Notes: generated by a model not told the origin, from the letters alone. A stretch of DNA of 14,253 nucleotides from Lachnospiraceae bacterium (GCA_900771955.1 CAAGPW010000289.1:1-14253), one strand, 5' to 3'. Positions 5,869-12,233 are shown, numbered from the stretch's first letter. A program made the numbers and translations.

Positions 5869-6213
5869 ATGAAAAAGAAAACTCGTATTATCGCCCTGCT
5901 TTTAGTGTGTGTGCTGATTGCCTGCACGAGTGCCAGCTTCGTTTCTGCTGCCGAACTGCGGTATTATAACTACGGAACGGTGTCTGTCGAGGCTGCGAAT
6001 TTCCGAGCAAGACCTGAGTTAGACGAAAATAATGTTCTTGGTACGCTTTTGAAGGGAGATCGTGTCCGAATCCTCCAGGGAGTTAACGGCGATGGGATTT
6101 CCTGGTACTATGTGCGTGTAGCTACGGGGGCAAATGCAAATAAAACGGGCTATGTTTCTACCGGTTGCGTCACGCTGGACGCTGTTTCTACCGGCTACGC
6201 CACGCTGGATTGA
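5869..6213 (+). CDS. Secreted bacterial SH3-domain protein
   Basis: 114 residues from ATG 5869, behind AAAGGAG. The upstream in-frame ATG at 5839 has no ribosome site and would bury the signal. Residues 1-28 are a signal peptide (K-K-K-T-R, hydrophobic core, S-F-V-S-A-A). Residues 37-100 match an SH3b/SH3_3 domain: V-S-V-E-A-A-N-F-R-A-R-P, V-L-G-T-L-L-K-G-D-R-V-R-I-L, W-Y-Y-V-R-V, then K-T-G-Y-V. Such domains bind cell wall or tune surface enzymes, but no enzyme domain is attached. The C-terminus is a short tandem duplication (V-S-T-G-C-V-T-L-D-A / V-S-T-G-Y-A-T-L-D). It lies 177 bases after the previous gene, without a terminator between them, and 82 bases before the lipoprotein gene. Confidence 0.82.
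   Translation: MKKKTRIIALLLVCVLIACTSASFVSAAELRYYNYGTVSVEAANFRARPELDENNVLGTLLKGDRVRILQGVNGDGISWYYVRVATGANANKTGYVSTGCVTLDAVSTGYATLD
6154..6210 (+). repeat. Tandem 30-bp duplication at the end of the SH3 gene
   Basis: Two 27-base copies (6154-6180 and 6184-6210, 23 of 27 identical) with a period of 30 bases, each encoding V-S-T-G-x-x-T-L-D. The second copy runs directly into the stop codon. Confidence 0.8.
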
Positions 6214-6246
6214 GCCACCGCTAGATATACAAGACCGCCTGCAACA

Positions 6247-6271
6247 GGGCGCACGGTTTTTCCGTGCGCCC
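6247..6271. other. GC-rich hairpin between the SH3 and lipoprotein genes
   Basis: A perfect 10-bp stem (GGGCGCACGG / CCGTGCGCCC) with loop TTTTT, 34 bases after the SH3 stop and 24 bases before the lipoprotein ATG. No U-run follows on either strand, so it is not a canonical terminator. It may stabilise or partly attenuate the message. Confidence 0.55.
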
Positions 6272-6295
6272 AAACAGACTATATGGGTGACACAT

Positions 6296-8422
6296 ATGAA
6301 AAAAACAGTATTCTCTATCTTCCTTCTGCTCCTACTTTTCCTGACCGCCTGCAACGCACGCAGCGCAGAATCGGACGTGCAGCAATCGACTCAGCCCAAA
6401 GCGGAAAGCGTTGCTGCGCAGGTTGATGTTTCCGGACTCCCAGAGGGACAGTGCTACAACCAAACGCCCTACTTAAATCCAATCGGAATTTCGTATCCGG
6501 AAGGGCAATGCGTCTGGAATGGCAAGGTCTATTCCTTTTCCAATGCACCGGCGAAGCTGGGCGTTACGGACGCGAACGGAAACAGCGAAGCCTTGGAGCT
6601 GCCGGACGCAGAATATATCTACAGCGTGTGCGAGACCGACGATGCGCTTGCTCTGCTGGCAGGAGCCAATCCGTTGTTCTTTGCCGGGACGGATGATGAA
6701 CAATCCGTGCGGGCATCCAGCGATGGCGGTTATGCGATTTATCTTTACGACGAAACCGAGCATTTGACCGGTAGTATCCCGCTGGCAGAGTGCGGCGCAG
6801 ATGCGCCGTATGAGCTGGATAGCGATGGAACGGACTATTTTATCCTGTTCGGTGACGCGGTCGTTCTGGTTGGCGCTGACGGCACGGAGCTTGCAAAAAG
6901 CGGCGATATAGGTGGGCGACTCTTGCAGCTCGTCTGCGTAGACGGCGCGGTCTTCGTGCGCGTGGAGGGCGATGTAATTTATCAGACGGAGAAGATCGTT
7001 CGCCTGAACGCGCAGACGCTGGAAACGGAAGGGGAGCTTTCCTGCGACGGACTAGACATTCAGGGTATGGGAAAGGCGGCAGACGGGACGTTGCTCTTAA
7101 TCAGCGGCGAGTATCTGCTGCGCCCGGATTTTGATGCCGGGACGCTGACGGCGATTCTGCACTGGGCGGACAACGCAAACACGTCTGTCAACAATTACCG
7201 TACTGTCTTGGAAACGGAGTCCGGATTTTTTGCATGGAACAGCGATGTCGAGGCCGCGTGCTTCTATGAAAAACTGCCAGAAGGAGAAACACTTGAAGAC
7301 CCGACGGTTATCACGCTCTTTGCAGGCACCGGTTCGTATGACATCGAGATTGCGGCTGCCAACTTCCAGAAACTGTACCCGCAGTACCGTATAGATATCA
7401 CTGCGGCGGAATCGGACGAGCAAACTGAGTTGGCCCTGACAGAACTTGGCGCGGGCAAGGGCTATGATATGTACCTGCTCTATGATACACAGTGGGCGCA
7501 GTTGGATGACGCTGTGTTCTTTGAAGACCTGACCAGGTGGATGGAAGCAGACAGCACAAAGCCGCTGGAGAGAATCCGACCAAGCGTTTTGCGTCAGGCG
7601 CAGAAAAATGGTGGTGTCTACCGCCTGCCGGTCGACTATACCATTTTGACATACGCTGCCGACCCCGAGCAGCTTCCAGATTGCCGACCGGAGACGGTTC
7701 TGCGGGCATGTGAGCAGGGCGATGATACATTGTATCCATTTGCCCTCAACTCAGATTATTCCTCGCAGATGGCGAAGCGGTGCGCAATCGACTATGTGGA
7801 CACAGCGCAGGGAATGTGCAATTTCGAGTGTGATTCGTTCTACGCACAGCTTGCACTTCTGCAGCGGCAGCAGGAAGCCTTGGACGCGCTGCCGAAAAAT
7901 CTTGACGTTGCTGCCACCTGTGACGGCCTTTTATACTACTATGTCATTTTATCCGCAGACAGCATCGTCTATCAGCCGGGACGCTATGTGTACCCTGAGC
8001 TGAAGCAATATGTGTATTATGCGTACCCCAGTGACTATGATAGCGGATGCCAGCTCGATTTTAACAGTCTGCTTTCCATCAACACCAAAAGCGAACAGAA
8101 GGCTGGCGCATGGGCATTTTTGAGCTATTTACTATCGGAGGCCTATCAGCAAAGCATGAATTATCTTCCGGTCAGTGATACGGTGCTACAGGAGCAGTTT
8201 GCACAGCTTCTGGCGCAGGAAAAGATCACTCAGGAAGACATTGATACGTTTTATGCACTAGTTGATCATGCACAGAAACCGGACTATCCGACCGAGCCCA
8301 TCGAGAAAATCATTCAGGAAGAAATGGCAGCGTACATTGATGGAGCAATCGACGAAAAGACAACGGCCGAACGGATCCAGTCTCGTGTGTCATTGTATCT
8401 TATGGAGCAGAAAGTGGAGTGA
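6296..8422 (+). CDS. Large lipoprotein with N-terminal propeller-like region and solute-binding domain
   Basis: 708 residues from ATG 6296 (G-G-G-T-G-A bases just upstream). The open frame extends back to 6134 but overlaps the SH3 gene and would hide the signal. The lipobox L-T-A-C has its cysteine at 19. Residues 45-330 are short repeating strands with W-N-G-K-V-Y-S, D-G-T-D-Y-F and D-G-T-L-L-L turns, as in beta-propeller-like surface modules. From about 336 (V-I-T-L-F-A-G-T-G-S-Y-D-I, then A-A-A-N-F-Q-K-L-Y-P-Q-Y-R-I-D-I) it follows the family 1 extracellular solute-binding fold, including G-K-G-Y-D-M-Y-L at 387-394 and a V-Y-R-L-P-V-D-Y stretch at 441-448. Proteins of this type normally feed an ABC importer, but no permease or ATPase is on the element. 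It must use a chromosomal partner or act as a binder or sensor. Codon use is more GC-rich than in the 1616 gene. A terminator follows. Confidence 0.83.
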   Translation: MKKTVFSIFLLLLLFLTACNARSAESDVQQSTQPKAESVAAQVDVSGLPEGQCYNQTPYLNPIGISYPEGQCVWNGKVYSFSNAPAKLGVTDANGNSEALELPDAEYIYSVCETDDALALLAGANPLFFAGTDDEQSVRASSDGGYAIYLYDETEHLTGSIPLAECGADAPYELDSDGTDYFILFGDAVVLVGADGTELAKSGDIGGRLLQLVCVDGAVFVRVEGDVIYQTEKIVRLNAQTLETEGELSCDGLDIQGMGKAADGTLLLISGEYLLRPDFDAGTLTAILHWADNANTSVNNYRTVLETESGFFAWNSDVEAACFYEKLPEGETLEDPTVITLFAGTGSYDIEIAAANFQKLYPQYRIDITAAESDEQTELALTELGAGKGYDMYLLYDTQWAQLDDAVFFEDLTRWMEADSTKPLERIRPSVLRQAQKNGGVYRLPVDYTILTYAADPEQLPDCRPETVLRACEQGDDTLYPFALNSDYSSQMAKRCAIDYVDTAQGMCNFECDSFYAQLALLQRQQEALDALPKNLDVAATCDGLLYYYVILSADSIVYQPGRYVYPELKQYVYYAYPSDYDSGCQLDFNSLLSINTKSEQKAGAWAFLSYLLSEAYQQSMNYLPVSDTVLQEQFAQLLAQEKITQEDIDTFYALVDHAQKPDYPTEPIEKIIQEEMAAYIDGAIDEKTTAERIQSRVSLYLMEQKVE

Positions 8423-8463
8423 ATGCTGCACAGAGATTAAAGACGAGATCTTCCAATTTCATA

Positions 8464-8498
8464 AAAACCGGCGGCCATTCAGAATGGTCGCCGGTTTT
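8464..8498. terminator. Strong, likely bidirectional terminator
   Basis: A 16-base stem (8464-8479 with 8483-8498, one G-U pair) with loop CAG. Both ends of the stem are AAAA/TTTT, so U-runs form on both strands. It ends the lipoprotein operon and also faces the convergent BrnT-BrnA operon, whose last gene stops at 8604. Confidence 0.88.
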
Positions 8499-8603
8499 AT
8501 ACTTCTTTTGCCTTTTCGTGCGTGTTGCGAGGGACGCACCATGATATCCTACTGTACAAGGATGCGTGATTTTATTGACCGAATAAAAATTCGCGCAGAA
8601 GCA

Positions 8604-8819
8604 TTACTGCCAGGATAATTGGAGCTGCCGGTGGTTATCGGCACAGTCTCTCAAATAGAGGTTGATCAGGGTCTGATAGGGGATGCCTTTTGCGTCGGCC
8701 AGAGACTTGAAGTAGTCGATGGTGCTGCCGTCGATGTTGATGGTGATCTGCTTTTTCAGCCGGTTCGCGTATGGATTTTTTCGTGGATTCAGTTCGCTGA
8801 TGTTATATTCATCTCTCAT
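8604..8819 (-). CDS. brnA: BrnA-family antitoxin
   Basis: 71 residues on the minus strand from ATG 8819, with GAGGTGA upstream. The BrnA pattern is seen: an N-terminal E-L-N-P-R-K-N-P-Y-A linker, then K-K-Q-I-T-I-N-I-D-G-S-T-I-D-Y-F as strand plus first helix, and G-I-P-Y-Q-T-L-I-N-L-Y-L as the second helix of a ribbon-helix-helix fold. It follows the toxin gene by 9 bases, and its ribosome site overlaps the toxin stop. Toxin-first order is typical for BrnT-BrnA. The antitoxin binds the toxin dimer and the complex represses the shared promoter. Confidence 0.88.
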   Translation of the reverse strand: MRDEYNISELNPRKNPYANRLKKQITINIDGSTIDYFKSLADAKGIPYQTLINLYLRDCADNHRQLQLSWQ

Positions 8820-8828
8820 ACTATCACC

Positions 8829-9119
8829 TCAAATTCCATCAAGATAAATGCGTTGCTCGGTTTTGGTTGCCTGCCTTGCCGAGATAATACGGATGCAGTT
8901 TTCGTTGTCACGGTAGCAATGGCTCACAATGCAAATTTTCTGCGATTTGATCGATCCGATAATGAGGAAGCGATCTTCTTCAATGGAATGATCCGGATCG
9001 TCAAATAGAATGGCAAACTCGTCGTAAAAGACCTCCTTTGCTGCCTCGAAAGATAAGCCGTGCTTCTTTTTGTTGATCTCATTCTTGTTGGGGTCCCATT
9101 CAAATCTTAGTGTGTCCAT
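8829..9119 (-). CDS. brnT: BrnT-family ribonuclease toxin
   Basis: 96 residues on the minus strand from ATG 9119. The signature F-E-W-D-P-N-K-N (6-13), K-K-H-G-L-S-F (18-24) and F-Y-D-E-F (31-35) is followed by C-Y-R-D-N-E-N-C-I-R-I-I-S-A-R (68-82) and E88, matching BrnT, a RelE-fold RNase. An ATG 15 bases further upstream (9134) lies inside the promoter spacer and is unlikely to be used. There is no ribosome site before ATG 9119, because the -10 box ends only 6 bases earlier. The message is therefore probably leaderless, while brnA has a strong ribosome site. That could keep toxin synthesis below antitoxin synthesis. Confidence 0.88.
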   Translation of the reverse strand: MDTLRFEWDPNKNEINKKKHGLSFEAAKEVFYDEFAILFDDPDHSIEEDRFLIIGSIKSQKICIVSHCYRDNENCIRIISARQATKTEQRIYLDGI

Positions 9120-9125
9120 AATTAT

Positions 9126-9153
9126 ATTATACATACAAAATAATTATTGTCAA
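9126..9153 (-). promoter_or_regulatory. Promoter of brnT-brnA
   Basis: On the minus strand: TTGACA (9153-9148), 16-base spacer, TATAAT (9131-9126). Both hexamers are consensus. The expected transcription start falls at about 9119-9120, on the brnT start codon. The surrounding AT-rich stretch is the natural place for BrnA autorepression. Confidence 0.8.
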
Positions 9154-9252
9154 GGCAACTAAACGGAGATACAAAACCTGCGCGATTGGTTGTATAGGCA
9201 GCGGCGATACTGAAGTTTTCTCGCTGGCACGGCGAATACTCGATGAGCGCAT

Positions 9253-9438
9253 TGCTCGGTGGCGACAACGGACAGCCGACAGGAAAGGCGGTTCGTTGTC
9301 GCACCGAGCAGGGGTGGCGTCCGCAGACGCCTGGGGTTTACCCCGCCCGGTGCTGCTGCGCCGGGGAACTCCGGGCATCTTGGATGCCTAATAACGGTTT
9401 ACCCGTTTGCGCGAATGCGTGAACGGGTAAACCGTTAT
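9253..9438. other. Array of six consecutive hairpins, non-coding
   Basis: Hairpin 1: 9253-9270 pairs with 9294-9310 (17 bp, one bulged G). Hairpin 2: GGCGTC/GACGCC (9316-9331). Hairpin 3: GGGG/CCCC (9333-9344). Hairpin 4: 8 bp including one U-G pair (9346-9365). Hairpin 5: GGCATC/GATGCC (9374-9388). Hairpin 6: perfect 17-bp arms, 9391-9407 with 9422-9438. The gaps between neighbours are 1-8 bases. The region is GC-rich against AT-rich flanks and has no plausible gene. It lies between the divergent brnT promoter and the promoter at 9461. Candidates are a replication or transfer origin that folds as single-stranded DNA, or a structured RNA. I do not recognise a known family. Confidence 0.7.
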
Positions 9439-9460
9439 ATCCGTATATATTCAGTTTATG

Positions 9461-9489
9461 TTGACTTTATCAGCATAGTATGGTAAAAT
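9461..9489 (+). promoter_or_regulatory. Promoter of the 85-residue gene
   Basis: TTGACT (9461-9466), 17-base spacer, TAAAAT (9484-9489), 52 bases before ATG 9542. It lies just downstream of the hairpin array, so the array is not part of this transcript's leader. Confidence 0.65.
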
Positions 9490-9541
9490 GGGCTTGAATA
9501 GAAAAGGACGGTAAATTAGGACTGGCTGGGAGGGAAAACAA

Positions 9542-9799
9542 ATGACAATTAAGGACTATATGCGAAAGGTTGAATCAGAAAAAATGACGCCGAAAGATTC
9601 GGCTGGAGCCAGTTTCACCGATGCGATGATGGAAACAACTGAAATCTGGAGTAACGATGCTTGCGTGGGCTATTTTCTACGGGCGGCACAGATCGTTGGC
9701 CTGGATCAGGCAGACACTAGAAAGGTCGTGGAGGCGTTCAATACGGCTTTTGATGGAACTTCCGTTGATGAGGCAGCGGATATTTACTGCAAATACTGA
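9542..9799 (+). CDS. Small acidic protein of unknown function
   Basis: 85 residues from ATG 9542, with GGGAGGG upstream and a good promoter at 9461. It looks all-helical: an N-terminal charged helix (M-T-I-K-D-Y-M-R-K-V-E-S-E-K), then D-A-C-V-G-Y-F-L-R-A-A-Q-I-V-G-L (39-54) and V-E-A-F-N-T-A-F-D-G-T-S-V-D-E-A-A-D-I-Y (63-82). Short proteins with the ending 'F-D-x-x-x-V-D-E-A-A-x-x-Y' are frequent in Clostridia genomes and mobile elements, but I know of no assigned function. It is monocistronic, with a possible terminator at 9875. There is no signal peptide or membrane segment. Confidence 0.72.
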   Translation: MTIKDYMRKVESEKMTPKDSAGASFTDAMMETTEIWSNDACVGYFLRAAQIVGLDQADTRKVVEAFNTAFDGTSVDEAADIYCKY

Positions 9800-9874
9800 G
9801 CGGCTGGAAAGGCTCAGTGAATTTTACAGAAAACTCGTCTGGGCGAGGGTAAATAGTAATTAGGCCCAGAGCGT

Positions 9875-9905
9875 CCCGGCAGCTGCCGGGGGTTTAGCAG
9901 TTTTT
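9875..9905 (+). terminator. Possible terminator after the 85-residue gene
   Basis: The 16-base perfect palindrome CCCGGCAGCTGCCGGG (9875-9890) is followed, 10 bases later, by TTTTTATTTT (9901-9910). The distance to the T-run is longer than ideal, so termination is likely but not certain. Confidence 0.55.
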
Positions 9906-9936
9906 ATTTTAGAGCCGCTAAAAAGGTATGATGCAC

Positions 9937-10018
9937 CTTTGTGATGTGTGGGCTTGCCGTAGTAACCTTTGTGAATTGGAAAGCACATCATGGACCCTGC
10001 TGTGAGTAATCTTTGTGA
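9937..10018 (+). repeat. Three CTTTGTGA repeats upstream of the recombinase
   Basis: CTTTGTGA occurs at 9937-9944, 9967-9974 and 10011-10018. Around the last two the match extends to AGTAAYCTTTGTGAA, 44 bases apart (four helical turns). GAAAGCAC follows near the second and third. They lie in a 575-bp gene-free spacer (9800-10374). They could be arm-type sites of the recombinase or iterons (inference). Confidence 0.55.
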
Positions 10019-10159
10019 AAGCACAGGTAAGCAGAACGCATCTGTTCTCCATCCACCTACTGAATGTTGCCAGTGTACTGTAGAAAGCACTGGAGAGCTG
10101 ATCCCTCGGAAAAGGATTCGACAGAACCTCAACTGCCGTAGACGCTAATAAATAGGCTG

Positions 10160-10231
10160 CACACATAAGCAAGAAAAAAGTGTAGAAGAGAAATCTTCAA
10201 AACAGTCACACATAAGACTTAAAAAAGTGTA
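10160..10231 (+). repeat. Pair of 25-bp direct repeats upstream of the recombinase
   Basis: 10160-10184 and 10207-10231 share CACACATAAG and AAAAAAGTGTA around a 4-base variable centre and are 47 bases apart. Each unit has inverted ends (ACAC...GTGT). They are candidate operator or recombinase-binding sites. Confidence 0.65.
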
Positions 10232-10241
10232 CTTTGCTGAT

Positions 10242-10267
10242 CGTCGAGGTTTCTTCGGAAACTGACG
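10242..10267 (+). other. Hairpin with TTCG tetraloop
   Basis: CGTC (10242-10245) and GTTTC (10249-10253) pair with GAAAC (10258-10262) and GACG (10264-10267), with loop TTCG, the most stable RNA tetraloop. It lies ahead of the recombinase promoter region. It has no U-run, so it is not a standard terminator. Confidence 0.45.
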
Positions 10268-10289
10268 TGAAGCGGCTTAGCTTGAACGA

Positions 10290-10325
10290 TGATATAATGT
10301 AAATAATTGATATAATTGAAATAAA
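10290..10325 (+). promoter_or_regulatory. Promoter/operator of the recombinase, shared 36-bp segment (copy 2)
   Basis: 32 of 36 bases match the parA segment at 3645-3680. It carries two extended -10 elements (TGATATAAT at 10290-10298 and 10308-10316) 18 bases apart and no clear -35. The strong match to the partition promoter suggests the same repressor, most likely the ribbon-helix-helix partner of ParA, controls both (inference). Confidence 0.65.
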
Positions 10326-10330
10326 GTATA

Positions 10331-10355
10331 TACGATATATAATTTATATATCGTA
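10331..10355. repeat. AT-rich palindrome D before the recombinase
   Basis: 11-bp arms (TACGATATATA / TATATATCGTA) with a 3-base centre, directly downstream of the shared operator and 19 bases before the TTG start. The adjoining AAAGTATATACG (10324-10335) reappears at 14030-14041. Confidence 0.65.
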
Positions 10356-10374
10356 ATGAAAAGGGGGCTACCAT

Positions 10375-11397
10375 TTGGGGCGAAAAAACAAGTCATACTC
10401 GAAGGACCTGCACCAGCAGGCGTATGAAAAATTGACGTCTATGCTGGCGCTGGGCGAAAGTAAGCGCGAGGCAATCTTGAACGGGACAGCCGATGATAAG
10501 ATCTTCTCGGTCAACACATATAAGACCTACTGGAAGCACATAAAGTACTTTTTGAAGTATGTCAAGGAAAAATACCCGGAATGTACGACGCTGAAGAAAG
10601 CAAAAAGGTATGTCAACGAGTGGCTGCAGGTACGAGTTGAACAGGATCTATCTGCTTGGACGATTCAGGCCGAGGCGAAAGCCTTGGGGAAGTTGTATGG
10701 CATAAAGCCAGACGATGAAGACTACTTCAAGCCGCCGAAGCGGAACCGGTCAGAAATCAAACGGAGCCGGGGAGACGCCAAGCGGGATCGGCACTTCTCG
10801 GAAGCTAACAACGATGAGCTGATAAAATTCTGCCGGGGAACCGGACTGCGGCGCAGTGAGCTGGCAGATCTGAAGGGAACAGATCTGGTGACACGGGAAC
10901 AGATCGAAGCGCAGATCACGACACTTGAGAAAATTCCAGAGCAGCAGCGAACGCCGGGCGACACGAAGCGGCTTCAGATGCTGCAGGACACGCGAATGTT
11001 TGACGGTGAGTATTTCATCTATGTGCGGAACGGAAAAGGCGGCAGGGAGCGTGTAAGCCCCATTATAGGGAAGAATCAAACGCAGATCATTGACCGGATG
11101 AAGAACACGCCGCCCGATGAAAAGGTTTGGCAGTTCATTCACCAATGCGCGGACATTCACAGTTACCGCTCGGATTATGCAGTTGCCATCTACAAAGCTC
11201 ATGCGAGAAAGATCAGCGAAATTCCATTTGACCGGGTGAATAAGGGGACCGGAAAAAGATATCAGAGCGACGTCTACACTTGCCGCAAGGATGAAGCGGG
11301 CAAGAAGCTGGACAAGGCTGCTATGCTGGTCTGCAGCAAGGCGCTGGGGCATAACAGAATTAGCGTGGTCGCGGACAACTATATCCGTGGCCTTTGA
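10375..11397 (+). CDS. Tyrosine recombinase / integrase
   Basis: 340 residues. The start is TTG 10375, with AAGGGGG 8 bases upstream; no in-frame ATG is nearby. An N-terminal SAM-like core-binding domain spans about 45-115 (T-Y-K-T-Y-W-K-H-I-K-Y-F-L-K-Y). The catalytic domain has every key residue: R159 in G-T-G-L-R-R-S-E-L, K221 in R-N-G-K-G-G-R-E-R, H262 and R265 in H-S-Y-R-S-D-Y-A, H326 in A-L-G-H-N-R, and nucleophile Y336. A charged insertion of about 40 residues (170-212) separates the first arginine from the lysine hairpin. It should cut and rejoin DNA at a specific site, resolving plasmid multimers or integrating the element. The repeats and dyads at 9937-10355 are the obvious places to look for its site. 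The next gene begins immediately after it. Confidence 0.9.
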   Translation: MGRKNKSYSKDLHQQAYEKLTSMLALGESKREAILNGTADDKIFSVNTYKTYWKHIKYFLKYVKEKYPECTTLKKAKRYVNEWLQVRVEQDLSAWTIQAEAKALGKLYGIKPDDEDYFKPPKRNRSEIKRSRGDAKRDRHFSEANNDELIKFCRGTGLRRSELADLKGTDLVTREQIEAQITTLEKIPEQQRTPGDTKRLQMLQDTRMFDGEYFIYVRNGKGGRERVSPIIGKNQTQIIDRMKNTPPDEKVWQFIHQCADIHSYRSDYAVAIYKAHARKISEIPFDRVNKGTGKRYQSDVYTCRKDEAGKKLDKAAMLVCSKALGHNRISVVADNYIRGL

Positions 11398-11456
11398 TGG
11401 GAGGCGAGTGAGATATCGAGTATGTAAAAAAACAGTGGACGGGTGGGTATAAACCC

Positions 11457-12185
11457 GTGGACAGCCTGGACGACCAGGAGTGTTCCCATGTGATTCAAAC
11501 AAAGCAGGAATATGAGACACTTCTTGATCAGCGCAATAGAGCCAAGCGCGAAAAAGAGGAAACAGAAAGAGCCGCTGCGCGGGAGATATCCAGAGTAAAA
11601 CAGGAGGCGGCACACGAGGCCGACAGAGCCGCACAGAGGGTGCAAGCGCAGATAGACGACCTTCTACAGCAGGTGGAGCGGAAAACGGCTGAAATCGCCG
11701 ACCAGCGCGCCCTCAATGCGAACCTTCTCAGGATTTCGCGGGAAAGAGCAAATGCGGATAGAGGGCTGCGGCCGAAAAAGATACATACAGGGTATGTTGT
11801 CGTGATGTCCTCCGAAAAAGAAATACGGTATAAAACCGGCAGGAATAAGCTGCTGACGGCAAAGGTATGGGAGACGGTACTTCAGAGTCCTTACTCGGTC
11901 GATTTTACAGAGAGCCAGGCAAGGCAGCTGATCGAGGAAGATCTTCTGGCCAGAAAAAATGGCTTGCTTGCCGACGTGGGTATTACGATGATTTGCAGCG
12001 GGAGCAGCTATGAGAATTTAATCGAAACGGAAAACTGGAAAGAAATCAAAGCAGCGCACAATACGCTATTCTCACGGCAGCTTCGGGCAAACTATAGAGT
12101 TGGCTATTGGGAATATATCATTCAGCACACAAAACCGATTGGAATCGTCCCCGCAGATATGCGGGCTGGAACGAAAAATGGATAG
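11457..12185 (+). CDS. Coiled-coil protein of unknown function, downstream of the recombinase
   Basis: At least 242 residues. A long charged coiled coil (about 15-100, rich in E, R, K, A and Q) is followed by a globular part starting H-T-G-Y-V-V-V-M-S-S-E-K-E-I-R-Y, with L-Q-S-P-Y-S-V-D-F-T-E-S-Q-A-R-Q-L-I-E in the middle and W-E-Y-I-I-Q-H near the end. I do not recognise a family. The start is uncertain. The GTG at 11457 has only GGGTGGG upstream, and that is part of a small hairpin. The frame stays open back to 11412 and encodes sensible residues (Y-V-K-K-Q-W-T-G-G-Y-K-P). GGGAGGCGAG stands 7 bases before an in-frame ATC at 11415, which may be the true start. It is probably cotranscribed with the recombinase. 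A recombination accessory, plasmid structural or mobilisation role would be a guess. Confidence 0.7.
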   Translation: MDSLDDQECSHVIQTKQEYETLLDQRNRAKREKEETERAAAREISRVKQEAAHEADRAAQRVQAQIDDLLQQVERKTAEIADQRALNANLLRISRERANADRGLRPKKIHTGYVVVMSSEKEIRYKTGRNKLLTAKVWETVLQSPYSVDFTESQARQLIEEDLLARKNGLLADVGITMICSGSSYENLIETENWKEIKAAHNTLFSRQLRANYRVGYWEYIIQHTKPIGIVPADMRAGTKNG

Positions 12186-12189
12186 TAAA

Positions 12190-12233
12190 ATAGCCTGTCC
12201 GGGTGGCTTGAAAGTGCGGACCGGACAGGCTAT
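12190..12233 (+). terminator. Hairpin after the recombinase operon, possible terminator
   Basis: A perfect 13-bp stem (ATAGCCTGTCCGG, 12190-12202, with 12221-12233) and an 18-base loop begin 5 bases after the stop codon. No T-run follows, so it may be a message-stabilising structure rather than a true terminator. Confidence 0.5.

Noticed and set aside
6233..6355. 13-base direct repeat GACCGCCTGCAAC (6233-6245 and 6343-6355)
   Set aside because: The second copy encodes the lipobox region. With only two copies and no inverted or target-site structure, chance or local duplication is enough.
8619..9008. Plus-strand open frame opposite brnT-brnA
   Set aside because: It is the mirror of two well-recognised toxin-antitoxin genes, with no ribosome site.
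9259..9486. Plus-strand open frame of 75 codons inside the hairpin array
   Set aside because: It is built entirely from inverted-repeat sequence, has low-complexity R/G/P content and no ribosome site, so the hairpins explain it better.
10750..11634. Minus-strand open frame (294 codons) opposite the recombinase
   Set aside because: It is antisense to a complete tyrosine recombinase and the next gene, with no domain or ribosome site.
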